64,000 nucleotides of DNA from Tissierella sp. P1 (GTDB lineage Bacteria > Bacillota > Clostridia > Tissierellales > Tissierellaceae): positions 59,886 to 123,885 of the forward strand of contig NZ_NPMN01000013.1 of NCBI RefSeq assembly GCF_002266425.1, given 5' to 3'. Below the pieces are notes generated by a model. That model did no database searches, had not been told where the DNA came from, and was given only the letters and a program-made list of their open reading frames with translations. The position numbers and the translations under genes were made by a program. Below, in pieces: positions 54,767 to 64,000 of this stretch. Positions within the stretch are counted from its first letter, which is position 1, and each line of letters starts with the position of its first letter.

Positions 54767-57763
54767 ATGAAAAGACTGTTATCGCTGATTCTTTCTTTAA
54801 TCATCCTTATGTCTACAGGCATAGTTGCATTGGGACAAGTGAGTGATTATGAAGACAATTGGGCGAAGAGTGAAATCAACTACATGAAAGATAAGGGAAT
54901 TCTTTCAGGTTATCCAGATGGAACATTTAGACCTACTAACAACATGAGTAAATCAGAATTTTACAAAGTTGTTAATGGTATAATGGGTTTTACTCAAAGA
55001 TCGGAGGTTAACTTTAATGATGTAAATCCTACAGATTGGTATTATGCTGAGGTACAAAAGGGAGTGAGTGCTAATTATATACTTCCGGGGACATCATTAA
55101 ATGCTAATGAGAACATTACTAGGGGAGAAGTTGCCAGAATAATTGGCATTATTTTTGGAATAGAAGAGGACAAAGCTGAGGCATCTAAATTTGCAGATAG
55201 TTTAACTTTACCTGAAGAACTTAAAGGTGTTGTCGGTGGGTTAAAGAAAAATGGATATATAAATGGTTATCCAGATGGAACTTTTAGAGCAAATGCAGAG
55301 ATTACAAGAGCTGAAGTAGTCAAGATGCTATATAACATTTCAGGTGAAATAGTTAATGTATCGGGAACTATAAATAAAAATACAAATACAAATCTTATAG
55401 TAAATACAAAAGATGTAATGCTGAAGGATATAGTAGTCGGAGGAAATTTATACTTAACAGAAGGTATAGGGGAAGGCAATACAATTCTTGATAATGTAGT
55501 AGTAAAAGGTAAAGTAATTGTTAATGGAGGAGGATTAAATAGTTTAAGTATTGTAAATTCCCAATTGAATTCAGTATCTGTTGATAAAAAGCAAGGGTTA
55601 GCAAATGTAGTTCTTTCTAACACAACAGTGGGAGAAGTTAAAATTGTAAAACAAATGAGATTAGAGCTTACTCAAGGAAGCTATATAAAGAAAGCTGAAC
55701 TAAGGGATAAGGCAGATATTATATTAGCAAATGGCACATCAATAGATGACCTTAATGTAATTGGAGGAGATATAGTTATAGATTCAAAAGGTACAATAAA
55801 ATCTCTTAAATCAGGAAATCAAATTAAAGTTAACGGATCAACATTAAAAGCTAATGTAGAGTATAAGGTAGTAAATGGGAAATTGGAAGAATCTAATCCA
55901 ACTGTAGCATCGACCAAAAAGTCAACTACTACAAAGCCATCTACAAGACCAGACCCAGTAACATTAAACAGAATTTCGATTAAATCATTACCTGATAAGT
56001 TGGTTTATACAGTAGATGATGAGTTGGATATTACAGGTTTAGTTATAGAGGGAATATATAGTGATGGTAGTAGAGAAATAGAGAGAGTAACAAAATCTAA
56101 TATAACAGGATTTGATAGTAGACAGCCAGCAGAAAGACAAGTTTTGACTATAAAAGTTGGGGGGAGAACTGCTACTTATACAATAAAGATTCAAGCAAAT
56201 GACCCAGTAAAACCAGAAGTAAATAAAAGAAAATTGGCAGAAGCAATAGCAGAAGCTAGAAGAAAGAATGAAGAAGATTATACAGAGGAATCTTGGAAAC
56301 CATTTGAAGTAGCTCTAGATATAGCTATAGAGGTAAATGAAGATAATGAGGCTACACAAAGAGAAATTAATCAAGCGTTATCAGAACTAAATGCCCGAAT
56401 GAACGGATTGGTAAAAAGAGAAGGAGAAAATCCAGATCCAGAGCCTATAGAAGTAGATAAAACTGCATTAATAGCTGCTATAGATAGAGCAGAAGAAAAA
56501 AATGAAGAGGATTATACTCCAGAAACATGGGGACCATTTATTGAGGCTCTAGAAGCAGCAATAATAGTAAGAGATAATCCAGAAGCTACTCAAAGGGAAG
56601 TTAATGATGCACTATATGAATTAAATGACAAAAGGGATGCATTAGTAGAAGAAGAACCGTCAAATCCAGAACCAGTAGTAAATAAATCAGAATTAATAGC
56701 TGCAATAGATAGAGCAGAAAGAATGAATAAAGAAGATTATACAATAGAATCATGGGATGACCTTGAAATAGCACTAGAAGCTGCTATAGAAGTTATAGAT
56801 GACTTAGAAGCTACTCAAAGTGAGGTAGATCGAGCATTAGAAAATTTAAATGCAGCAATAGAAGGCTTAGAAATAAAAGAAAGTCCAGTAGAACCATCCA
56901 TTACAAACATCTTACCAGATAAAGATATATCCCTTAAAGCTGGTGACACATTAGAGGTCAGCTTTAATGCACCAGAAGGTGGTAGAGCTTACTTCAGATT
57001 ACTTCTTCCATCTGATACTCATAGAAATAGAATGGCTGATGAAAAGGCTAATGAATATGAAATGGAAATGATAGAAACAAAGCCGGGATATTATTTAGGA
57101 ACTTGGGTGGTAGGAGAAGAGATAAATGCATTGAATCTGGAAGTTGAAGTAAACTTTGTAAGTGCTGAAGGAGATAGAATAAGAGAGATAGCAGAAGGAA
57201 GAGTAAATATAACAATGGAGGACTTAGATCCAGTAGTAGATAAAACTGCATTAGCAGCAGCTATAGCGGAAGCTATGGCAAAGAAAGAAGAAGATTATAC
57301 GGAAGAATCTTGGAGACCATTTGCAGAAGCTTTACAAGAGGCTATAGAGATAAATGACAATGATGAAGCCACTCAGGAAGAAGTTAATATGGTATTAACT
57401 AGACTAAATACTTGTATGAGTGCATTGGTAGAGAAAGAAGGTCCTGTAGATCCAGTGGAAGAACCAAGAGTAATGGTAGAGGTTCGTAATTCATCACCTA
57501 ATTTTTTCCCAGCCTTAATTCAGATAAAGGTAGCAGTTGAAAATATAGCCAATGCTGGAAAGTATGATGTAGTATATCAGTTATCTGGAGGAGAAAATTC
57601 GAATACTTCTATATTTGATTTAGGTACATGGTCTACAGAATCATTTTTCTTCAATCCAAAAACTATAACGGATAAGGTAACTATTAGAATTTATGATGTT
57701 GAGAAGAATTTATTATACACATTTGCAGATGTAGTGTTAGTAAATCCAATGATTCCAAAATAA
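54767..57763 (+). CDS. SLH-domain cell-surface protein with Big-like domain and four FIVAR repeats
   Basis: A 998-residue exported protein. After a signal peptide (1-24), three S-layer homology units lie near 26-68, 84-128 and 144-186 (GILSGYPDGTFRPTNNMSKSEF, NENITRGEVARIIG, GYINGYPDGTFRANAEITRAE). A beta-helix-like region follows, then a bacterial Ig-like (Big_4-type) domain near 405-483. Four FIVAR-like three-helix repeats have the consensus NEEDYTEESW, EALEAAI, EATQREVN (near 488, 564, 642 and 823). An unnamed domain near 712-820 is shared with the next protease. It is anchored to cell-wall polymers by SLH. Confidence 0.9.
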   Translation: MKRLLSLILSLIILMSTGIVALGQVSDYEDNWAKSEINYMKDKGILSGYPDGTFRPTNNMSKSEFYKVVNGIMGFTQRSEVNFNDVNPTDWYYAEVQKGVSANYILPGTSLNANENITRGEVARIIGIIFGIEEDKAEASKFADSLTLPEELKGVVGGLKKNGYINGYPDGTFRANAEITRAEVVKMLYNISGEIVNVSGTINKNTNTNLIVNTKDVMLKDIVVGGNLYLTEGIGEGNTILDNVVVKGKVIVNGGGLNSLSIVNSQLNSVSVDKKQGLANVVLSNTTVGEVKIVKQMRLELTQGSYIKKAELRDKADIILANGTSIDDLNVIGGDIVIDSKGTIKSLKSGNQIKVNGSTLKANVEYKVVNGKLEESNPTVASTKKSTTTKPSTRPDPVTLNRISIKSLPDKLVYTVDDELDITGLVIEGIYSDGSREIERVTKSNITGFDSRQPAERQVLTIKVGGRTATYTIKIQANDPVKPEVNKRKLAEAIAEARRKNEEDYTEESWKPFEVALDIAIEVNEDNEATQREINQALSELNARMNGLVKREGENPDPEPIEVDKTALIAAIDRAEEKNEEDYTPETWGPFIEALEAAIIVRDNPEATQREVNDALYELNDKRDALVEEEPSNPEPVVNKSELIAAIDRAERMNKEDYTIESWDDLEIALEAAIEVIDDLEATQSEVDRALENLNAAIEGLEIKESPVEPSITNILPDKDISLKAGDTLEVSFNAPEGGRAYFRLLLPSDTHRNRMADEKANEYEMEMIETKPGYYLGTWVVGEEINALNLEVEVNFVSAEGDRIREIAEGRVNITMEDLDPVVDKTALAAAIAEAMAKKEEDYTEESWRPFAEALQEAIEINDNDEATQEEVNMVLTRLNTCMSALVEKEGPVDPVEEPRVMVEVRNSSPNFFPALIQIKVAVENIANAGKYDVVYQLSGGENSNTSIFDLGTWSTESFFFNPKTITDKVTIRIYDVEKNLLYTFADVVLVNPMIPK

Positions 57764-57844
57764 TCATCCACAGTAATTCAAAATTACTTTGAATCAATCA
57801 TTTTTCAAATGAGTGATTAAATAAAATTTAAAGGAGGAAGCGAT

Positions 57845-60800
57845 TTGAAGAGGATGAATAGGATTTTAGCATTATTACTTGTACTAACTCTGATAATACC
57901 AGGGTTCACCTTTGCAGAAAGTGAAAATTCAACTCAGGGGGAAACATTAACAAGAGCAATAGAAAAGTTTAAGGCTGATGAAAACGCTGAAAAGATTAAA
58001 CTAGAAGACGAATTAGGAGAATTTTTTGAAGATGAGGATGAGGTCAGGATTATTGTGGAGTTAAAATCTGATCCATCAATAGTTTACGCTACAGAAAGAA
58101 ATTTAAGATATGAAGAAATGTCAAAATCTTCAATCAAAGAAATCGAAAGAAGAATAGATGAGGAACAAACGCAGGTCAAGAAAAACATTGAATCCAGCAG
58201 AGTGGATATGAAGTTTATAAATAGCTTCAATACAACATTTAATGGATTCAGTGGTATGGTCAAATTTGGAGATATTAAGGTTATTGAAAGTTTGCCTCAA
58301 GTCAACAAAGTATATATATCTAATGAATATGAAAGACCAGAGATAAAACCTGATATGGATACATCCAAGGATATGATTGGAACACTTCCAACTTGGGATA
58401 TAGGATATAAAGGAGAAGGTACTGTTGTAGCTATTATAGACTCTGGTATTGATCCAAGCCATAGAGATATGGTACTTAGTGAAGGAACTAACCCAAAGAT
58501 CACTAGAGAAACATTGGAAGGAAAGAATTTACTTGGTAAATATTATACTGAGAAGGTTCCTTATGGATATAACTATTATGACTTAAATAGCGAAATATTA
58601 GATTTAGGTCCAGATGCATCAATGCATGGCATGCATGTAGCTGGTACAGCAGGAGCAAATGGTGATATCGATAATGGAGGAATCAAAGGAGTAGCTCCAG
58701 AATGTCAATTACTTGCTATGAAGGTATTTTCCAATGACCCAATTTATTCAACTACATTCAGTGATATATATCTAGTAGCCATAGATGAGGCCATAAGACT
58801 TGGTGCTGATGTTTTAAATATGAGTCTAGGTTCAACGGCATCTTTCTATGTTCCAGAATCCGCAGAAGATGTTGCAATAACCAATGCTACAAATAATGGA
58901 ATAGTATGCTCAGTTTCGGCAGGGAATTCTGGTTCAATGACCTATGGATGGACGGGAAACAGCGGATATCCATGGAAACAAAATCCTGACATAGGTGTAG
59001 TAGGTGCCCCAGGACTCAATAAAGATACTATACAGGTAGCATCAATTGAAAATACTCATCGAAAAGTAAATGGATTGACTTATATAAAAGATGATGAGGA
59101 ACACAAGGTTCCAATGGCAATAGCAGGGAATATTAATCCAGCAACAGTACTCTCTGGGCCTCAAGAGTTTGTAGATGGTGGTTCAGGTCATCCGTCAGAA
59201 CTTACTAATGTGGCTGGTAAAATAGCCCTAGTGGTTCGTGGTGGATTAACACCTAACTTTACTGAGAAAATAGAGAATGCTCAGAATGCAGGTGCAGTAG
59301 GTATTATAGTACGTAACCATGAAACTGGTGGAGAAGATCTAGTAAATATGGCTATACCAGATTCTCACACCATACCAGCAGTATTTATAGGTTATAACGG
59401 TGGGATAGCTTTATTAGAATTAGAAAATAAGGAAGTATTGTTTACAGATGAAATAATGACTATACCCAATATTAATACAGGAAAAATGGCAGAATCTACA
59501 TCATGGGGAGTTACTCCTTCATTAGAATTTAAGCCTGAAATAACAGCACCAGGTGCACAGATATATTCTACATTAAATGATAATAAATATGGAACAATGA
59601 GTGGTACTTCAATGGCAGCGCTCATGTGGCAGGCGGCTCTGCTCTTGTTATGGAGTACATTAAAGAACATGAAATCTATGGTGAATTAGATTTATCAGAG
59701 CAAACTAGACTTGCTAAGGTACTATTGATGAATACAGCTATACCAGCATTAGATCAATATGAAACTGAATATTCACCTAGAAGACAAGGTGCAGGTATAA
59801 TGGACCTTTATGGTGCAGTATCTACTCCAGTGAGAGTAGTAGATGACAGAACTAATGAAGCAAAGGTAGAATTAAAGGATTTTGAAAATACAGAGTTTAC
59901 TATGAGATTTAAAGCTATAAATGATTCAAATACAGATGCAACATACAATGTAGATGTTACAGTTTTAGCAGATTATGTTCATCCGTCAGGTTTGAATCTA
60001 TTGCTATCTGATTATATCTACGATGCAGATATAGATAAACCAGATTCAGTGACTATTCCAGCAAATGGAGAATATATATTTGAAGTGATTGTAGATATAG
60101 GAACAGATTCTACAGTTTATAGAAATATGTTTGTCGAAGGTTTTGTTACTTTGGTTGACCCTACCGATGAAAAACCAACACTTTCAGTTCCATATGTAGG
60201 ATTTTATGGCGACTGGGGAGAACCTGCTATTCTTGATGGTATGAGATTTATTGATCCTACAGGAAGCTCTTATTTCAATGCATCAGGTATGTTATATTGG
60301 GATGCTAAAGATAATGGATATTTCTATACTACACCACATATATTCATGAATCCGGGAACAGTAGCTGGACGTGAGAGAGGTACTGGCAATATAATGCCGT
60401 ATTTATCATTTATGAGAAATGCGGAATCAGTTAATTATAATATATTAGATAGTGAAGGTAATCTATTGAGAACTATCTTGATGCAGCAATACAAGAGAAA
60501 AAATTATATTAATGGAGGGAGAAATCAACCTGTTGGAATGGTTACTGCTGCACAGTGGGATGGAATAGTAAATGGTGAAGTTGTACCAGATGGAAACTAT
60601 TTCTATGAAATTGCTGCTAAAATCCATTATGGCGGAGCAGAAGTACAATCTAAGAAGATTCCAATAACTATTGATACAGTTGGACCGGAAATAAGCAATT
60701 TATTATATAATCCACAGACAAATAAGCTTACTTGGAATTCAGTGGACAAAGGCATAGGTATATTAGGATTCATGTTTAATATAAATGGACAGGAAATAGA

Positions 60801-62118
60801 AGCAGTTGTTCTTGGAGAAGAAGGAAAGACTTCATATGAATTAGATATGAAATCATATATAACTGATGCAAAAGAATATAATATAGAAGTAATATCCGTG
60901 GATAAATTATATAACACGAATCTTGCTGAACTTACTTTTAATATAGATAACACTCATCCATATATATATATCTACGAGCCTAAACTACTTGAAATGTATA
61001 CTACGAATGATGTATTATTTGAAGGCTATGTTGCAAACTTCTCATTATTAGATAAGGTACTCGTGAATAATGTTGAAGCTGATATTGAGTTTAAAGACCA
61101 TGTGGATTTATATCACCCAGATGATCCAAGTACACGTATTTACTCAGGACCGGCATTTAAGTTTACAAAAACTTTAGCCATGGAAGATGGCTATCAAGAA
61201 GCTAAGATAGAGGCTGTATCCAAGACTGGAGCATCCAGTAGTTTAGTGAGAAGATTTTATGTAGACACTACTGATCCAGAACTAAATATAGATATATTAA
61301 GTATCGATAAAGAATCAAAAACAGCAGAACTAGAAATTACAATGATGGATAATTTAGGATATCTAGAGTTATTCTTAGGTGACAGTCAGATATATGTTTA
61401 TGACTATCCTCTTGTTATAGTTGAGCCTGCTAATGAAACAATAAACCACACCGTAAATCTTGTAGAAGGAGAGAATTATTTCCTATTTACTTTAAAGGAC
61501 GGAGCAGGGCATAGTACAGTTAAATCTATAATCGTTAATCTAGAATCAGGAGAAGGACCACAAGAGCCATCTATTAGAAATATTAAACCATCAAGAGATG
61601 TTGAACTTGAAGCTGGCGGCACTTTAAATATAAGCTTCAATGCTCCAACTGGCGGATCTGCATATTATAGAATACTGCTTCCACTTGAAGTAAGCAGAAG
61701 CAGCTATGGAACTCCAATGACTGAAGAATCATCAGGACTATATACAGCTACTTGGACAGTTCCAGATGGATTTATAGCATCAAATTTAGCAATAGAAGTA
61801 GTATATGTTGCTGAAGATGGCACTGAAATATTTGAAACAGCAGAAGGAAGAGTAACTGTGAAAGGAGCTATGAAGAATATGCCTGCAAACTCCATTATAT
61901 TAGGGGATGAGGCTTTTGATATGGACTTTTTAGATAATGATGCAAGTGCACAGAGAAAGTTAACTGAATGGTATAATGCTGGAAATCCAGTTTATATCAA
62001 GCTTGGATTCGATACTATAGTGGATGAAGATGGTAATCTAGTAAATTTAGATATTTTACCAAATAGATTGATTCATAAAGATGCGTTTGGAACCATAAGG
62101 ATATTTGAGAGATATTAA
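57845..62118 (+). pseudogene. large secreted subtilisin-like protease (S8) with PA domain (single frameshift)
   Basis: TTG 57845 follows GGAGGAAG. A signal peptide is followed by an inhibitor-like propeptide (VRIIVELKSDPSIVYATERN), a S8 domain with D199 (AIIDSGIDPSH), H264 (HGMHVAGT) and S589 (SGTSMAA), and a PA insert (GKIALVVRGGLTPNFTEKIENAQNAG). The frame breaks just after GTSMAA at 59621: adding one C gives PHVAGGSALVMEYIKE and continues to 62118 for 1424 residues, including fibronectin-like (Fn3_5) and other beta domains. Near the C terminus, NIKPSRDVELEAGGTLNISF is shared with the preceding SLH protein. No SLH unit is seen. Confidence 0.9.
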
Positions 62119-62131
62119 AGTAAATAGAAAT

Positions 62132-62170
62132 GTTACCCCTAAAAGATGTTTAGGGGTAACTTTCTTATTT
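62132..62170 (+). terminator. intrinsic terminator of first S8 gene
   Basis: GTTACCCCTAAA (62132-62143) pairs perfectly with TTTAGGGGTAAC (62149-62160) around a five-base loop; T-rich tail. Confidence 0.92.
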
Positions 62171-62179
62171 AACTAGATA

Positions 62180-62207
62180 TTGACAAATTATTGGAAAATA
62201 ATATAAA
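62180..62207 (+). promoter_or_regulatory. putative sigma-A promoter of second S8 gene
   Basis: TTGACA (62180-62185) and TATAAA (62202-62207) spaced 16 bases, about 235 bases before the protease start. The rest of the 62171-62442 gap shows no gene; a long untranslated leader follows. Confidence 0.6.
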
Positions 62208-62442
62208 AAAGTCAAGAAACTATAAGCACTTGCCATACTTTGATAAATATTAACAATATCTCAGAATATTAAGTAAATCATGACAATGAATGGAATAATT
62301 AAGGGGTGGTGATAAATTACTCCTTATGACATATATATAGAAATTAAAATAGTTTGCTAAAGTTTTACTTTTACATAATTAAAAAAAGGAGGTGTAAAAG
62401 AGATTAAATATTTTGCAAAAAACTAAAGGGGGGAATTGTTGA

Positions 62443-64000
62443 ATGTCAAAGAACAAACAAGTAAGAAAAGTATTATCCCTAATAATAAGCCTTATTATGG
62501 TAATGGGATATTTTACATCCTTTGTTTATGCAGAGAACAACCAACTTAGTTCAGCAAAAGAAGATTTATATGAATTAGCTGCAAATAAGATTTCAGCTGA
62601 GGTAAAGGAAGACATAGATAATGAACATCTAGTGGAAATACTCATATATATGGCGGAACAAGTGGATACAGAAAGAGTAGCCCATGCTACAAGATCAGCT
62701 GTATCATCAGCTATGACCCCATATCAAACTAAGCTGGAAGTAAGAAGTGCCGTAGTGGAATCTCTAAAAGATACTGCAGAAATGACTCAAGCTAATGTTC
62801 TAAAATATTTAGAACAAGAGATGGAAAACGGAAATGTAGTAGAATTCACACCTTATCATATAGTTAATATGGTATATGTAAAAGCTACAAAGGAAGTAAT
62901 AGAAAATCTTTCCTATATGCCAGAAGTAGATAAAATCTACAAAAATAAAACCCATACATTAGAAAACCCAGAGATGAGTAATGAAATAGAACCTACAGCT
63001 AATGGAGTAGAGTGGAATGTTGAAAAAGTAAAGGCGGATCAAGCATGGGATCTAGGATACGATGGAACAGGAGTAGTAGTAGCAAATATAGACTCAGGAG
63101 TAGATTGGACTCATCCAGCACTTAAGAATAAATGGAGAGGCTATGACCCAACTACAGGAGCTACAAGTGCTAATGGAAACTGGTTTGACCCTGTATACAA
63201 CGCAGCATTACCAGCAGATTCAGATGACCATGGAACTCACGTAATGGGAACAATGGTTGGTCAAGAACCAGATGGATCTAATAAAATAGGTATGGCACCA
63301 GGGGCAAAATGGATAGCAGCAAGGGTATTTAATACAGCTGGTTCTACAACAGATGCTATATTATTATCAGCAGCACAATGGATGTTAGCACCAGGTGGAA
63401 ATCCAGACAATGCTCCAGATGTGGTTAATAACTCATGGGGTGGAGGGGCTGGAATAGATGATTGGTACAGAGAGGCTGTTAGAAACTGGAGAGCAGCAGA
63501 GATATTTCCAGCATTTGCAGCAGGAAATCAAAGATTAGGGGAACCGGCGCCTTGGCCAGGATCTATATCATGCCCGGCTAACTATCCCGAATCCTTTGCA
63601 GTAGCTGCAACTGATAGAAATGATATAAGAGCATATTTCTCAAAACTTGGACCATCACCATATGATGAATCCTTAATTAAACCAAATATATCAGCACCAG
63701 GTGTAAATGTAAGATCATCTATACCTAATAATGGATATGGAAATAATTCAGGTACATCAATGGCAACTCCAGCAGTAGCAGGAGTAGTTGCACTGGTATT
63801 ATCAGCTAATGCTTCTTTATCAGTAGCAGATCTTGAAGAAATTCTTCAAAATACAGCTACACCACTAACTGACTCCACATACCCAACAGCACCAAATATG
63901 GGTTATGGATATGGTCTAGTAGATGCATTTGAAGCAGTATCATCCATAGCCACAGGAACAGGATATATTTCAGGTAGAGTATTGGTTCCTGGAGAAGATA
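62443..64000 (+). CDS. secreted subtilisin-like protease (S8, bacillopeptidase F-like), 3' partial
   Basis: ATG 62443 follows AAAGGGGGGAA. The frame is open to the window end (519 codons). It has a signal peptide (about 1-30, ending in SFVYA), a propeptide, and a S8 domain with D217 (VVANIDSGVDWTHP), H263 (DSDDHGTHVMGTM) and S439 (SGTSMATPAVAGVVA). FPAFAAGNQRLGEPAPWPGS carries the oxyanion asparagine. The domain order resembles bacillopeptidase F. The C-terminal part is missing from the window. A second subtilase beside a first suggests a secreted proteolytic locus. Confidence 0.93.
   Translation, partial: MSKNKQVRKVLSLIISLIMVMGYFTSFVYAENNQLSSAKEDLYELAANKISAEVKEDIDNEHLVEILIYMAEQVDTERVAHATRSAVSSAMTPYQTKLEVRSAVVESLKDTAEMTQANVLKYLEQEMENGNVVEFTPYHIVNMVYVKATKEVIENLSYMPEVDKIYKNKTHTLENPEMSNEIEPTANGVEWNVEKVKADQAWDLGYDGTGVVVANIDSGVDWTHPALKNKWRGYDPTTGATSANGNWFDPVYNAALPADSDDHGTHVMGTMVGQEPDGSNKIGMAPGAKWIAARVFNTAGSTTDAILLSAAQWMLAPGGNPDNAPDVVNNSWGGGAGIDDWYREAVRNWRAAEIFPAFAAGNQRLGEPAPWPGSISCPANYPESFAVAATDRNDIRAYFSKLGPSPYDESLIKPNISAPGVNVRSSIPNNGYGNNSGTSMATPAVAGVVALVLSANASLSVADLEEILQNTATPLTDSTYPTAPNMGYGYGLVDAFEAVSSIATGTGYISGRVLVPGED

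Noticed and set aside
55267..55623. Long antisense ORF inside the SLH gene, and many similar ones elsewhere
   Set aside because: No ribosome site and no family resemblance; they mirror the codon bias of the real genes on the opposite strand.
54767..57763. Repeated segments in the SLH gene considered as a CRISPR or DNA repeat array
   Set aside because: Units are about 200 bases apart, in frame and diverged at DNA level; they are protein repeats (FIVAR).
1..64000. tRNA, rRNA, CRISPR array, phage structural genes or conjugation genes
   Set aside because: None recognised in either strand by reading; a tRNA or covariance scan could not be run here.

Overview
The window is low-GC (AT-rich), has strong AGGAGG-type ribosome binding sites with frequent TTG/GTG starts, and carries Gram-positive hallmarks: S-layer-homology (SLH) proteins, a stalk-domain protein, a RsiV-like sigma/anti-sigma pair, a YvrJ/DUF2922/DUF1659 cluster and a UgtP-like glycolipid synthase. 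Several loci handle peptides, amino acids and pyroglutamate. Together these suggest an anaerobic, proteolytic Firmicute of the Clostridia/Tissierellia type; this is an inference from gene content. No rRNA, tRNA or CRISPR array was found.

Layout. 1-4.1 kb: end of a PocR-domain sensor and its AraC-type response regulator (minus strand), then a 35-codon small ORF, an APC permease and a frameshifted formamidase. 4.7-11.1 kb: a two-component system followed by a MacAB-like exporter whose adaptor gene is frameshifted. 11.4-18.3 kb: a PucR-type regulator next to DUF917, NCS1 permease, Tm-1-like and PEP-hydrolase-family genes, probably a nucleobase or hydantoin catabolic locus. 18.5-24.1 kb: a stalk-domain secreted protein; a frameshifted XRE-cupin regulator separated by a perfect 56-bp palindrome from a DUF819 transporter and an M19 dipeptidase; an ECF sigma/anti-sigma pair. 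24.3-26.4 kb: an IS3-family element beside a decayed ABC ATPase. 27.2-31.5 kb: a two-gene nuclease-like/helicase module resembling the Hachiman anti-phage system, the helicase ending in a probable HIRAN domain. 31.7-34.9 kb: pxpABC-pcp for release and hydrolysis of pyroglutamate. 35.2-39.7 kb: a five-gene envelope operon (two diacylglycerol glycosyltransferase-like proteins, a polysaccharide deacetylase, a YkoP-like protein, a flippase-like membrane protein). 40-47.8 kb: a LacI-controlled sugar ABC transporter with SIS isomerase and xylulokinase. 48-53.2 kb: YjdM, a small ORF, a ROK kinase, an AlgX/DHHW-like protein and a chemoreceptor. 53.2-54.0 kb: YvrJ/DUF2922/DUF1659. 54.8-64 kb: an SLH protein with four FIVAR repeats and two large secreted subtilases, the second cut by the window end.

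How it fits together. The secreted subtilases, M19 dipeptidase, pyroglutamyl peptidase, 5-oxoprolinase and amino-acid permease form a plausible extracellular-protein-to-glutamate route. The most notable candidate system is the helicase/nuclease-like pair at 27.2-31.5 kb, sitting next to an IS and gene debris.

A caution: seven otherwise complete genes are each split by one small indel, nearly all at homopolymers, and the IS3 slippery run also looks one A short. Uncorrected assembly indels are as likely as real pseudogenes.
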